The translations under genes were made by a program, and so were the position numbers. From positions 1,565,501-1,629,500 of the forward strand of contig NZ_CP116005.1 of NCBI RefSeq assembly GCF_027941835.1: a stretch of DNA of 64,000 bases, given 5' to 3'. Under the pieces are notes generated by a model. The model saw only the letters and a program-made list of their open reading frames with translations, had not been told where the DNA came from and did no database searches. Below, piece by piece: positions 54,101-63,431 of this stretch; position 1 is the stretch's first letter; each line of letters begins with the position of its first letter. This stretch comes from Sphingosinicella microcystinivorans (GTDB lineage Bacteria; Pseudomonadota; Alphaproteobacteria; Sphingomonadales; Sphingomonadaceae).

Positions 54101-54313
54101 CTGATCGCGGCGGGCGCGATCCGCTTCAAGCCGATCGTGCTGACGGCGGCGGCGGCGATGATCGGCGCGGCGGTGATCCTCACCGATCCGATCTTCCAGG
54201 GGCTTGCAATCTCGCTGCTGTTCGGGCTTGCCTCCTCCACCCTGCTCACCGTGCTCGTCATTCCGGCGATCTACGTGGTGCTGCGCGACGACGGGAGACC
54301 GGCGACGACATGA
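51110..54313 (+). CDS. RND-family efflux transporter, inner-membrane permease
   Basis: The 1067-residue protein has 12 expected membrane helices, two large periplasmic loops, the proton-relay region SIGILVDDAIVMIENIARHW in helix 4 and the second-half GFIALAGIIVRNSILLVDFI. The ATG at 51110 overlaps the fusion-protein stop (ATGA); the longer open frame from 50717 lies inside that gene. It exports compounds with proton exchange. Neighbours of sulfur metabolism and a BigR-like repressor suggest it responds to sulfide or reactive-sulfur stress; the exported compound is unknown. Confidence 0.93.
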   Translation: MNLGISGRLTRATIASPLTPLFLMAAIAVGLLALFSIPREEEPQISVPMVDIQVMAPGLSAADAVELVGIPLETIVKSVDGIEHVYTQAEDDGVMVTARFLVGSDPEDAAIRIEEKLRANWDRKPVGIPDPKVTVRGINDVPIVVLTLSPQPGAAGEWTDGALYELAAKLRTEVAKVEDVGLTFLVGGRPEQIRIAPDPARLARYGVPLGSVIEAAGEANRSFPLGSIREGGKAVALTAGQTLSSAQEVGLLTVRAVSGAPVYLRDVAAVTQGPREDQARAWRWARRDGGWSSAPAVSLAVAKRAGANAVVVSNAILERIEGLEGRLIPDGVEVAVTRNYGQTANEKANELLFHLGLATVSIVALIGFAIGWREAAVTAVVIPTTILLTMFASNLMGYTINRVSLFALIFSIGILVDDAIVMIENIARHWAMKDGRSRVDAAIEAVAEVGNPTVVATLTVVAALLPMLFVSGLMGPYMAPIPVNASAAMVFSFFVAVVIAPWLMIRFARKALAGGGDGHEDGGRLGTLYARVAHRVIDSRASARNFLVGVALATLLACSMFYFKAVTVKLLPFDNKSEVQVVVDVPEGTSLEATSRTLEDVAAVVRGLPEATAMEVYVGTSAPFNFNGLVRHYFLRARPEMGDVMVTLLPKGDRDRSSHEIALDLRERLAALKLPAGGSLKVVETPPGPPVLATLLAEIYGPDAETRQKTAAEVEKIFRSVPYIVDVDNSFGEPRPRLRLVPERARIDYYGLSQRQISDTLGALMGETVVGYAPRGGGRTPLPIGIALAQGDRRWTETLASTPVAVTPAGDLVELGAVVDARREAGSRTIFRRDGRYADMVTAELAGDYEAPIYGMLAVDRAVADHDWAAQGLAKPVVRLNGQPEDESVPTLLWDGEWEITWVTFRDMGAAFMVALLGIYILVVAQFRSFRLPLVILTPVPLTLVGIVIGHMLFRAPFTATSMIGFIALAGIIVRNSILLVDFIRHSAAPDKPLRDVLIAAGAIRFKPIVLTAAAAMIGAAVILTDPIFQGLAISLLFGLASSTLLTVLVIPAIYVVLRDDGRPATT

Positions 54314-54639
54314 TGACGGGCGATACACCCGCGGCGATGCTCGCGGCCTGCGCCGAGGAGGCCGCCGCCGTCCTGAAGCTGCTCGCCAACCCGCAGCGGC
54401 TGATCGTGCTTTGCCGCCTGTCGGAGGGCGAGGCCTCGGTGAACACGCTCGTCGAGCTGACCGGTCAGGCCCAGTCGAGCATCTCCCAGCACCTCGCGAA
54501 GCTCCGCGAGGGCGGCATGGTCGCCACGCGCCGCGAGGGCACGACGATCTTCTACCGCCTCGCCGACGCGGGCGTCCACGCGCTCATCGACATGCTCTGC
54601 GAGCGTTTCGGCGGCCCGGCCAAGGCCGGAAAGGCGTGA
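54310..54639 (+). CDS. ArsR-family repressor, BigR/SqrR-like
   Basis: The 109-residue winged-helix protein has LLANPQRLIVLCRLSEGEAS and QSSISQHLAKLREGGMVATR, the pattern of BigR/YgaV/SqrR. Cys35 and Cys97 occupy the positions of the two Cys that form a disulfide or polysulfide bridge in those sensors; a third, Cys14, is extra. It likely represses the divergent SQR and rhodanese/RND promoters until persulfide is sensed. It overlaps the RND gene by 4 bases at the operon end. Confidence 0.85.
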   Translation: MMTGDTPAAMLAACAEEAAAVLKLLANPQRLIVLCRLSEGEASVNTLVELTGQAQSSISQHLAKLREGGMVATRREGTTIFYRLADAGVHALIDMLCERFGGPAKAGKA

Positions 54640-54655
54640 TCGCGGCGACCGTCGT

Positions 54656-55018
54656 TTACAGGATTCTGGCAAACGTCGCGGCCGAACCGCGCGCGCGCCT
54701 CCTCGGCGCTTGATCGCTCTCTTGGGGCACGGCGAGGCGGGCAAGGAACGCCGCCGCCGGTGCCGCCGCCTCCGGCGCGACGCTGTAGTAGACGAGCTTC
54801 GCGGCGCGGCGTGTGTTCACCAGCGCCGCCTTGCGCAGGATCGCGAGCTGCTGCGAAAGGCCGGGCTGCCCGACGCCGGTCAGCGCTTCCAGCTCGCCGA
54901 CCGAGGTTTCCCCCTTCGCCAGCAGCGTGCCGAGCAGGCGCAGCCGCGTCTCGTGCCCGAGCGTCCGCATGAGCTCGGCCATGCGTTCCAGATCGGCGTC
55001 GGGCAGGGTGTCAGCCAT
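54656..55018 (-). CDS. ArsR-family regulator
   Basis: The 120-residue protein has a winged helix (ELMRTLGHETRLRLLGTLLA, GVGQPGLSQQLAILRKAALV) but no Cys, so it is not a thiol or classical metal sensor of the Cys type. It overlaps the peroxiredoxin gene by 8 bases and converges with the BigR-like gene. It may control the peroxiredoxin/thioredoxin divergent promoter. Effector unknown. Confidence 0.85.
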   Translation of the reverse strand: MADTLPDADLERMAELMRTLGHETRLRLLGTLLAKGETSVGELEALTGVGQPGLSQQLAILRKAALVNTRRAAKLVYYSVAPEAAAPAAAFLARLAVPQESDQAPRRRARGSAATFARIL

Positions 55019-55667
55019 CGCGCCCGGCTCCGGGGTCGGGCGCGCTGCGGCAGAACCACAGCGGGTCGTCGCCGCGCGCCAGCAGCGCGGCCTGATCCTG
55101 ATCGGGCGGCAGCAGCACGTCGCCGCCGGGCCGCCAGCCTTCCGGCGTCACGATGTTGTCGCTGTCGACACGCTGCAACGCCGCCACCACGCGCAGCATC
55201 TCCTCCACGGACCGGCCGATCGTTGCGGGATAGGCGGTGATCGCGCGGATGATGCCGTCGGGGTCGATGACGTAGGTGGAGCGCATCGTCGCGGCGTCGG
55301 GCGCGCGGTCGGCGATCATGCCGTAGGCCCGGCCGATGACGAGCGAGGCGTCCTCGACGATCGGGAAGCTGACGGTGACGCCGAAGGCGTCGCGGATGGC
55401 GCGGATCCAGGCGAGATGCGCGTAGAGGCTGTCGACCGACACGGCCATCAGCGCGCAGCCGAGTGCCGCGAAGCGATCGGCGGCGCGGGCCAGCGCCACG
55501 AACTCGCTGGTGCAGACCGGCGTGAAGTCGGCCGGGTGCGAGAGCAGCACCAGCCAGCGTCCCCGGAAGTCGGAAAGGCGGACCACGCCCGTCGTCGTCC
55601 GCGCCTCGAAATTGGGGGCGGGGTCGCCGATCTGCGGGCCTGCCGCGCTGTTCGCTTCCGCCGTCAT
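55011..55667 (-). CDS. Peroxiredoxin, Prx6-type
   Basis: The 218-residue protein has the peroxidatic Cys52 in HPADFTPVCTSEF and the Prx6-type C-terminal arm (NIVTPEGWRPGGDVLLPP). A second Cys206 near the end (LWFCRS) resembles a C-terminal resolving Cys in some members. It reduces peroxides using thiol donors. ATG at 55667. Divergent from the thioredoxin 2 gene, which is a plausible electron donor, and overlapping an ArsR gene downstream. Confidence 0.9.
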   Translation of the reverse strand: MTAEANSAAGPQIGDPAPNFEARTTTGVVRLSDFRGRWLVLLSHPADFTPVCTSEFVALARAADRFAALGCALMAVSVDSLYAHLAWIRAIRDAFGVTVSFPIVEDASLVIGRAYGMIADRAPDAATMRSTYVIDPDGIIRAITAYPATIGRSVEEMLRVVAALQRVDSDNIVTPEGWRPGGDVLLPPDQDQAALLARGDDPLWFCRSAPDPGAGRDG

Positions 55668-55680
55668 TGACGCTCCGCGG

Positions 55681-55707
55681 CCTTTCCCTACATAGTTACA
55701 GGAAAGG
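55681..55707. promoter_or_regulatory. Inverted repeat in the peroxiredoxin/thioredoxin divergent region
   Basis: CCTTTCC (55681-55687) and GGAAAGG (55701-55707) are inverted repeats separated by 13 bases in the 50-base gap between the divergent genes. The position suits an operator, perhaps for the ArsR protein encoded at 54656-55018. Binding is inferred. Confidence 0.4.
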
Positions 55708-55717
55708 TGTAATAACC

Positions 55718-56182
55718 ATGACGGACGGAGTAAAGCCGGCGGCCGATCCCCTGATGATCGTTTGTCCCGCCTGCGGGGCCGCCAACCGCGTCCCGGCGGC
55801 GCGGCTCGGGCAGATGCCGCGCTGCGGGCGCTGCAAGGCCCCGCTTTTCACCGGCAAGCCGCTCGATCTCGACGCCGCCGCGTTCGAACGCCGGATGAGA
55901 ACCGAAAGCCTGCCGTTGCTCGTCGATTTCTGGGCGTCGTGGTGCGGCCCCTGCCGCGCGATGGCCCCGGCGTTCGCGGCGGCGGCGCAGGCGCTCGAGC
56001 CTCATGTCCGGCTCGGCAAGGTCGATACGGAGGCCGAGCAGCAGATCGCGGGCCGCTATGCGATCCGGTCGATCCCGACCATGATCCTGTTCGCGCACGG
56101 CCGCGAGGTGGCGCGCACGGCGGGCGCGATGGACCGGAACGCGATCGTCGGCTGGGCGCGCGGGCATGTGGCGGGCTGCTGA
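55718..56182 (+). CDS. trxC: Thioredoxin 2 (zinc-binding type)
   Basis: The 154-residue protein has the N-terminal zinc ribbon (CPACG at Cys16/Cys19, CGRCK at Cys36/Cys39) and the thioredoxin active site WCGPC (Cys76, Cys79), with RSIPTMILF carrying the cis-Pro. It reduces disulfides and may feed the adjacent peroxiredoxin. ATG at 55718 is used; the frame is open to 55667. A family-normal length supports this start. Confidence 0.93.
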   Translation: MTDGVKPAADPLMIVCPACGAANRVPAARLGQMPRCGRCKAPLFTGKPLDLDAAAFERRMRTESLPLLVDFWASWCGPCRAMAPAFAAAAQALEPHVRLGKVDTEAEQQIAGRYAIRSIPTMILFAHGREVARTAGAMDRNAIVGWARGHVAGC

Positions 56183-56334
56183 AGTCAGGCGCCCGGAATC
56201 GTCGCCTGCCCCCGGCCTGCGCCCCGACCCGCGCACGGAACGGCCTGCCCCGTTTCTCGCCCGGAAGATCGGAGTCGGGCTTATCCGCGCGTGCGGGGCG
56301 GCCTAGCTGGCCGGGTGTCAGTCGGGGGTCGCGT

Positions 56335-56685
56335 ATGGGTCCGGAAGTGTTCGCCAGCCAGATCAGTGCCATGGTGCAGGCAGGGGCGCTGCTCACCAGA
56401 CGGGCGGACGTGATCCTGCAAGCCGTCGCCGCGGCGGATGTGACGGACGCCGATGCGCTCAATGCCATCGTGAAGGCGGTTTCGGACGGTCAAGTTTCCG
56501 AAGACCATCTGCGCGTGCTGATGGAGCGCGCGCCGGCCTTTGCCGACATGCTGCGCGGCGGGCTGCGTCCCCTCCTCGGCCCCGCCACCGAGGCGCGGCT
56601 CGCGAATCTGGCGCGCCACGGCCACCTCACGATTTCCGTGCTCGACCGGGCGCTCTGCAACGTGCTGCGGGCGAAGGCGGCCTGA
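56335..56685 (+). CDS. Hypothetical protein, helical
   Basis: I do not recognise this 116-residue protein. It is alpha-helical in appearance (GPEVFASQISAMVQAGALLT, DADALNAIVKAVSDGQVSED), with no signal, membrane segment or metal motif. ATG at 56335 has GGGGG about 7 bases upstream. The open frame continues upstream into the thioredoxin gene, where it is a shadow. It stands alone, 152 bases after trxC. Confidence 0.5.
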   Translation: MGPEVFASQISAMVQAGALLTRRADVILQAVAAADVTDADALNAIVKAVSDGQVSEDHLRVLMERAPAFADMLRGGLRPLLGPATEARLANLARHGHLTISVLDRALCNVLRAKAA

Positions 56686-56770
56686 AACCTTTGTGGGAGC
56701 GTTGACCGGCCCGGCCGTCGTTGCTGTTCCGTGCTGACAGGCGGCGGCGCCATCGGTATCTATCGGCGCC

Positions 56771-57655
56771 ATGCCATCTGCGGCTCTCTTGACGATCGCG
56801 CTGATGCTCGCGCCGACGGTGGCGACGGGCGAGCCGCCTGTCGTCCCCGAAGCGGTGCTGGACGGCGACCCGGAGACGCTGCCGCCCGCGCCGCCCGTCG
56901 CGGCGGACACCACGCCGGACCCCAGCCTGCTTGCGTTGCAGCCGGCAACGACGCGGCTTTTCCATGCGCTGAAAGGCGGCGCAGACGACGAGGAGCTTGA
57001 AAAGCTCGTCTCGGCGGTGGTGGTCGAGCTCGACGTGAACTGCCCGCGCGTTCGCGAGTACCAGGTGTTCCGCTCCTCCGCGCGGGCCCGGACGCTCAAG
57101 GTGAAATGCACCGAGCGGCCGCTCTACGCGATCACCGTGGGGGCGTCGGGCGAGGGCTTCGTTTCGGGCGGCGACGGCACCATCGACCAGATGCGCCTGC
57201 AGGACGGTCCCATCAAGGCCGTGATGGGCCTCCGCGTCGAGGAGTATCTGGCGAACGAACAGGCCCAGGCGCGTGCCGCGCAAAGCCCGGATGGCGACGC
57301 GGCGCTGCCTGCCGACGCGCGCGCGGCGCAGCGCACGGTGGAAACGCACCGGGGCCGTCAGTGGCTCGCGGGCCTCGCGATGGGCGTCGGCCTTGCGGCC
57401 GGGAGCGCGGTGCTCTGGCTGATCGTGCGCGAGCGGCGGCGGCAGCGCCGCGCCTATTCGCGCTGGCGCGGCCTCGACAGCGGTGCGAAGGACCAGCTCG
57501 TCGAGCAATCCGAAGAGGTCTATCCCAACCTCTACCGGCATCCCGAGGGCGTGTTCATCGCGCGCGGGCGGCGGGGCAAGCGCCGCCTGTTCTCCTCGCT
57601 CGTGCTCGCCTATCTCTACGCGAGCCGGGGCATCAAGCTGTTCGAGATCCGCTGA
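56771..57655 (+). CDS. Hypothetical exported/membrane protein
   Basis: The 294-residue protein has a signal-like N-terminus (AALLTIALMLAPTVATG), a periplasmic part with two Cys (NCPRVREY, KVKCTERP), one membrane helix at about 202-222 (GLAMGVGLAAGSAVLWLIV) and a basic cytoplasmic tail (RERRRQRRAYSRWRG). No known family is evident. TusA starts 2 bases after its stop, so the two are probably cotranscribed. Confidence 0.65.
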   Translation: MPSAALLTIALMLAPTVATGEPPVVPEAVLDGDPETLPPAPPVAADTTPDPSLLALQPATTRLFHALKGGADDEELEKLVSAVVVELDVNCPRVREYQVFRSSARARTLKVKCTERPLYAITVGASGEGFVSGGDGTIDQMRLQDGPIKAVMGLRVEEYLANEQAQARAAQSPDGDAALPADARAAQRTVETHRGRQWLAGLAMGVGLAAGSAVLWLIVRERRRQRRAYSRWRGLDSGAKDQLVEQSEEVYPNLYRHPEGVFIARGRRGKRRLFSSLVLAYLYASRGIKLFEIR

Positions 57656-57657
57656 GC

Positions 57658-57885
57658 GTGGCGGACGCGGCGGTCGTGCGGGTGGATGCGCGCGGGATGC
57701 GCTGCCCGCTCCCCGTGCTGCGGCTTGCGCGCGCGCTCCGCGAGCATCCCGAGGCGACCGAGTTCGAGCTTGTCGCCGACGACCCCGCCGCGGCGCGCGA
57801 CGTGCCGGCCTTCGCCGGGGAGCAGGGTATCGACGCGGCGGAAACGGGGCCGCTCCGCTGGCGGATCAGGCGGATGGCGGCCTGA
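57658..57885 (+). CDS. tusA: TusA-family sulfurtransferase
   Basis: The 75-residue protein has the TusA signature VDARGMRCPLPVLRLARAL with the active Cys16. TusA proteins relay sulfane sulfur for tRNA thiolation, molybdenum cofactor and sulfur oxidation. The GTG at 57658, right after the previous gene's stop, is the only sensible start; the longer frame from 57106 overlaps that gene. No strong ribosome site is seen, so translational coupling is likely. It is the third sulfur-transfer gene in this region. Confidence 0.85.
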   Translation: MADAAVVRVDARGMRCPLPVLRLARALREHPEATEFELVADDPAAARDVPAFAGEQGIDAAETGPLRWRIRRMAA

Positions 57886-57970
57886 ACGCCGGGCCTTTCG
57901 GGCCTGTCATCTTCGCCATTTGCGCCCATCCCCGATTCGTGCAGCATGATGCGAAACGGGGAGGAATGAG

Positions 57971-59899
57971 ATGATGCGTGCGTGGATCGTGGCGATGCTC
58001 GCGGCGGCGCATCCCGCAGCGGCGGAAGCGCCGAGCGCAGCGACGAAGGCCGCGAACGGCGCGGCGGCGGCGGCATTGCCGTTCGGAGACACCGAGGATT
58101 TCGACTTCGCGCGGCGCGGCCTCGTGGCGCGGCCGGACGCGGACGTGACCGGGCCGGACGGCCGCGTGATCCGGTCGTTCGCCGACGACGCGAAGATCGC
58201 GGGCCCGGCGCCCGATACGGTGAACCCGGGCCTATGGCGGAACGCGCAGCTTGTGAGCGGGGCCGGGCTGTTCGCGGTGGTGCCCGGCATCTGGCAGGTG
58301 CGTGGCTACGATCTTTCGAACATGACGCTGATCCGGGGCAAGACCGGCCTCGTCGTCGTCGATCCGCTGACCACGGTGGAGACCGCGCGCGCCGCGATGG
58401 CGCTCGCCCGGCGGCACATCGGCGACCTGCCGGTGGCGGCGGTGATCTACACGCACAGCCACATCGACCACTTCGGCGGTGTGCGCGGCATCGTCGAGGA
58501 GGCGGACGTGAAGGCGGGCAAGGTGCGCATCTACGCGCCCGACGGCTTCATGGCGCACGCGACCTCGGAGAACGTGATCGCCGGCCCGGCGATGAGCCGC
58601 CGCGCCGTGTTCATGTTCGGGAACATGCTGGAGCGCGGCCCGGAGGGAATCGTCTCGGCCGGGATCGGGCCGGTGGTGGCGGGCGGAACCTACAGCCTGA
58701 TCGCGCCCACGGACGTGATCAGGGCGGGCGGCGAGGCCATTCAGATCGACGGGATCGCCTTCGAGTTCCAGCTGACGCCCGGCACCGAGGCCCCCGCCGA
58801 GATGAACTTCTACCTGCCGGATTTCCGCGCGCTCTGCCTTGCCGAGAATGCGAACGGCGCGATGCACAACGTGCTCACCCCGCGCGGCGCGCTGGTGCGC
58901 GACGCCAAGGTCTGGGCGGACTACCTGACGGAGGCGCTCGCCCGCTTCGGGGGCAGGAGCGACGTGGTGTTCACCTCGCACTTCTGGCCGCGCTGGGGCG
59001 GCGAGACGCTGCGGCGCTACATGGCGCTGCACCGCGACGCCTACAAATACCTGCACGACCAGAGCGTCCGGATGATGAACGCCGGGCTGAACGGCAACGC
59101 GATCGCGGAGGCGATCGCGCTTCCGCCCGAGCTTGCGGGCGCGTGGTTCAACCGGCCCAACTACGGCTCGCTGAAGTTCAACGCCCGCGCCGTCTACCAG
59201 CGTTACATGGGGCACTACGACGGCAACCCCGCGCACCTCGATCCGCTGCCGGATGTCGAACGCGGCAAGCGCCTCGTCGCCGCGATGGGCGGCGCGCGGA
59301 AGGTGCTCGCCGAGGCCGCGAAGGCGCGCAAGGTGGGGGACGAGCGCTGGGCGGCCGAGCTTCTTTCCCACCTCGTGATGGCGGAGCCGGAGAACGGCCG
59401 CGCGCGCGAGATGCTCGCCGCCAGCTTCGAGCAGATGGCATGGGCCGCCGAAACCGCGCCGTGGCGCAACATCTACCTGTCCGGCGCGCGCGAGCTGCGC
59501 GGGCACCCCACGAGCGGCGGCGGGGCGAACACGGCCGAAATCGCCATGTCGACGCCGCTCGCCGACCTGCTCGACCTCATGGCGGTGCGCCTCTCGCCCG
59601 AAAAGGCGGCCGGAGCGGACCTTTCCATCGGCATCGCGCTCTCCGACAGCGGCGAGCGCCGCCTCGTCAGCGTGCGGAACCGCGTGCTCGTGCATCAGGC
59701 GTGGACGGAAGGCGCCGCCCCGGCGGTGACGCTCACCAGCCCGCGCCGCGTGTTCCTCGGCCTCGTCGGCGGGCAGGTGAAGGCGGCGGACGCCGTGGAG
59801 AAGGGCCTCCTCCGCATCGACGGCGACGCAGCGCAATTGCAGCGCTTCACCGGCCTTTTCGAGCCGCCGCCGCCGGGCTTCGGCCTCGCGCTTCCCTGA
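57971..59899 (+). CDS. Alkyl/aryl-sulfatase, metallo-beta-lactamase type (SdsA1/BDS1-like)
   Basis: The 642-residue protein has a signal-like N-terminus, the metal motif THSHIDHFGG (161-170), AENANGAMHNVLTPRGA, the helical dimerisation region (GGARKVLAEAAKARKVGDER) and a C-terminal SCP2-like domain. It cleaves sulfate from long alkyl sulfates such as SDS, in the SdsA1 pattern. ATG at 57971 follows GGGAGG. It could supply sulfur or detoxify detergents, consistent with the sulfur-handling genes upstream. Confidence 0.9.
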   Translation: MMRAWIVAMLAAAHPAAAEAPSAATKAANGAAAAALPFGDTEDFDFARRGLVARPDADVTGPDGRVIRSFADDAKIAGPAPDTVNPGLWRNAQLVSGAGLFAVVPGIWQVRGYDLSNMTLIRGKTGLVVVDPLTTVETARAAMALARRHIGDLPVAAVIYTHSHIDHFGGVRGIVEEADVKAGKVRIYAPDGFMAHATSENVIAGPAMSRRAVFMFGNMLERGPEGIVSAGIGPVVAGGTYSLIAPTDVIRAGGEAIQIDGIAFEFQLTPGTEAPAEMNFYLPDFRALCLAENANGAMHNVLTPRGALVRDAKVWADYLTEALARFGGRSDVVFTSHFWPRWGGETLRRYMALHRDAYKYLHDQSVRMMNAGLNGNAIAEAIALPPELAGAWFNRPNYGSLKFNARAVYQRYMGHYDGNPAHLDPLPDVERGKRLVAAMGGARKVLAEAAKARKVGDERWAAELLSHLVMAEPENGRAREMLAASFEQMAWAAETAPWRNIYLSGARELRGHPTSGGGANTAEIAMSTPLADLLDLMAVRLSPEKAAGADLSIGIALSDSGERRLVSVRNRVLVHQAWTEGAAPAVTLTSPRRVFLGLVGGQVKAADAVEKGLLRIDGDAAQLQRFTGLFEPPPPGFGLALP

Positions 59900-59994
59900 G
59901 ACGGGCGTAACCACCCGGCAAGCATCGGCGGAAACCAAAACTTTACCCGCGTGGCGGAAGATCGCCTGCGCAGAATAAGGTAAGGATCGCGCGC

Positions 59995-60438
59995 GTGGAG
60001 AAGCTGGACATCACCGACCCCGGTCTGCCGGTCGTCGACATCGAGGTCTTCGAGAAGACGCGCGCCACCATGGGCGCGGGGTTCATCAAGATCATCACCT
60101 ATTTCGGCGAGGACGGCGCCAAGGCCGTGGCCGAGATCGAGACCGCGCAGCGCGAGGGCAACGCCGCGCGCATGGTGATGCCCGCGCACACGATGAAGTC
60201 CGAAGCCCGCCAGTTCGGCGCGATGACGCTCGGCGACCTCACCGAGCGCATCGAGATGGGCGCGCGCCGCTGCGTCGAGCATCAGGAGGCGCCCGACGAG
60301 CTGCTCGTCCTCGTCGCGCGGCTGAAGCCGCTGTTCCGCCGCACCATGGAGGTGCTGGAGCGCGAGACCAACCCGCTCGTGCAGCGCCGCGGCGAGGTCC
60401 GGAACGCAGCCGGGAACCAGAGCTTCGGGCGCATCTGA
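59995..60438 (+). CDS. Histidine phosphotransfer (Hpt) domain protein
   Basis: The 147-residue protein is a four-helix Hpt domain with the phospho-accepting His65 in MPAHTMKSEARQFGA. It relays phosphate between a hybrid histidine kinase and a response regulator. GTG at 59995 follows AAGGA. No kinase or regulator gene is adjacent, so it works with partners encoded elsewhere. Confidence 0.85.
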   Translation: MEKLDITDPGLPVVDIEVFEKTRATMGAGFIKIITYFGEDGAKAVAEIETAQREGNAARMVMPAHTMKSEARQFGAMTLGDLTERIEMGARRCVEHQEAPDELLVLVARLKPLFRRTMEVLERETNPLVQRRGEVRNAAGNQSFGRI

Positions 60439-60462
60439 AAAGCCCGGAGGACGCATCGCCTG

Positions 60463-61155
60463 ATGCGTGCTAGCGTGCGCGGCATGGGAAAACAGGCTGG
60501 CATGGCGTTCGCCGCGTTGCTGCTCGCGTCGGCGACTGCGCTGGCGGACGAACCGGCGTGCGACACGAACATCCGCGTGCGCGGCTGCCGCGCCGAGGTG
60601 CTGGCGGAGGGAAACACCGTCACCATCCGCACCGCGACCGACCAGTGCACGGTGGTGGACTGGACGCTGGACGGCGCGGCGCGCTCCACCGTCGTGACCG
60701 ACGGCGAGGCGAAGATCGACCTCGGCGCCCCGGCGGGCGCGGCCGTGCTCGGGCAGTGCAGCATCGTGAAGGACCTGCGCGGCGTCGCGGCGCGCGAATT
60801 CGGCACCAGCGACGCGAGCGTGATCGGCAAGCCCCCCGAAGGCCGCGGCGAGACGACGGCGTGCAAGGGCTTGCGCGAAGCGGCGGTGGCGGCGCAGCAG
60901 CGCGCGGCGGCGGTCGCGGACTTCGACACCCGCAAGGCGTATCCGGACAAGGAGACCGCCTGCACGGAGATGCTGGCGAACTTCGAAACGCTGAACGCCG
61001 TGCTGCCCGCATTCATGGACGCTGCGGTCAACTATGCCCGCCAGTGCCAGCCCCCCGGCCGCGCCGACGCGCTGCGCACCGAACTCTCCCGCCGCGTGAA
61101 CACTGCCCGCACCCAGCACGAGAAGGTGCGGCGGACGTGCATGAGCGGCGGCTAG
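60463..61155 (+). CDS. Hypothetical exported protein
   Basis: The 230-residue protein has a signal peptide (MAFAALLLASATALADE), seven Cys in the mature part, and a short beta-rich stretch followed by helices. No family is recognised. Starts at 60463 (with GGAGG upstream) or 60484 are both possible; the second gives a more usual signal peptide. It converges with purL. Confidence 0.55.
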   Translation: MRASVRGMGKQAGMAFAALLLASATALADEPACDTNIRVRGCRAEVLAEGNTVTIRTATDQCTVVDWTLDGAARSTVVTDGEAKIDLGAPAGAAVLGQCSIVKDLRGVAAREFGTSDASVIGKPPEGRGETTACKGLREAAVAAQQRAAAVADFDTRKAYPDKETACTEMLANFETLNAVLPAFMDAAVNYARQCQPPGRADALRTELSRRVNTARTQHEKVRRTCMSGG

Positions 61156-61222
61156 ACGCGCGCGATCCTGAAGACTTGCGAACCCCTGTCCGCACCGGCG
61201 AAACGACGTCGTGCGAGGGGGC

Positions 61223-63391
<2,169 letters not shown>

Positions 63392-63431
63392 GGCCGCGCT
63401 CATAGCGGGGCGGCGCGCACGGTTCCAGCGC

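Noticed and set aside
51020-54328. A 1102-codon minus-strand open frame opposite the RND pump
   Set aside because: Rich in Arg/His/Asp with no domain pattern; the plus-strand pump is unmistakable.
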